Assembly: GCF_010093445.1 (NCBI RefSeq)
Contig: NZ_PDWW01000006.1
Span: 111,111-175,110, forward strand
DNA: 64,000 nucleotides
From: Pseudoxanthomonas japonensis
GTDB taxonomy: Bacteria; Pseudomonadota; Gammaproteobacteria; Xanthomonadales; Xanthomonadaceae
Reading direction: 5' to 3'
The notes beneath the pieces are model-generated. The model did no database searches. It worked only from the letters and a program-made list of their open reading frames with translations, and was not told where the DNA came from. Position numbers and translations under genes: made by a program. Positions 63,922 through 64,000 of this stretch are shown one piece after another (the stretch's first letter is position 1; every line of letters begins with the position of its first letter).

Positions 63922-64000
63922 CTAGATCACACCGGGAACCAGTGCCTTGGTGCGCCGCCTGTATGCCGCGTAGGCTGCGCCGAATTCCTCGCTGAGCCAG
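63922..64000 (-). CDS. C-terminal end of a membrane methyltransferase (isoprenylcysteine methyltransferase-like, partial)
   Basis: Only the last 26 codons are in the window, reading WLSEEFGAAYAAYRRRTKA then LVPGVI and TAG. The pattern EFGxxYxxYRRRT..LVPG is the usual end of ICMT/PEMT-type membrane methyltransferases. The identification rests on this short motif alone. Confidence 0.6.
   Translation of the reverse strand, partial: WLSEEFGAAYAAYRRRTKALVPGVI

Overview
The window is high-GC bacterial chromosome with dense, mostly operonic genes. The conserved block lptM-dapF-DUF484-xerC-hslV-hslU, the many TonB-dependent receptors (one linked to flavin halogenases and SapC), the S9 peptidases and the REP-like intergenic palindromes point to the Xanthomonadaceae (Pseudoxanthomonas, Stenotrophomonas or Lysobacter relatives). 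This assignment is inference from gene content; no rRNA or marker search was possible.

Layout. 1-5.2 kb: three tandem paralogous secreted zinc metalloproteases, the first cut by the window edge. 5.3-8.0 kb: a yeast-type cytosine deaminase, a DUF2269 membrane protein joined to an SDR-DoxX fusion, and YjdM. 8.1-13.5 kb: housekeeping genes hslU, hslV (with a sigma32-like promoter), xerC, DUF484, dapF, lptM and a DUF454 protein. 13.7-18.1 kb: two secreted S9 oligopeptidases. 18.2-24.8 kb: small membrane protein, lipocalin, WYL regulator, DUF481 outer-membrane protein, hemC, algR-like regulator, esterase. 25.0-28.2 kb: a candidate structured leader RNA ahead of a PAS-GAF-GGDEF-EAL protein, then a sirtuin. 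28.2-40.1 kb: a carbohydrate-type TonB receptor operon (receptor, halogenase, SapC, cupin, halogenase) and a GH30 glucanase plus polysaccharide deacetylase, with a LacI-family gene between them and near-identical LacI-type operators in front of each. 40.1-53.9 kb: a periplasmic alcohol-oxidation operon (outer-membrane protein, AldA, Rieske protein, PQQ dehydrogenase, azurin, TonB receptor) behind a consensus sigma54 promoter, its AcoR-like activator, and lutACB with a divergent FCD-type GntR regulator. 53.9-56.1 kb: arsR-arsC-aqpS-arsH. 56.4-64 kb: GlxA-type and HxlR-type regulators with four SDRs, an AhpD-like protein, an AcuI-like reductase, an enoyl-CoA hydratase and a clipped methyltransferase.

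How genes work together. The clearest system is 40.1-53.9 kb: PQQ dehydrogenase with azurin and Rieske electron carriers, AldA (lactaldehyde/glycolaldehyde dehydrogenase) and LutABC (lactate to pyruvate). Together they would suit a diol such as 1,2-propanediol being oxidised to pyruvate (inference). The second system, 28.2-40.1 kb, looks like a glucan scavenging locus under one LacI-type repressor: secreted hydrolases release a sugar, the TonB receptor imports it, and the halogenase/SapC/cupin genes accompany it in an unknown role.
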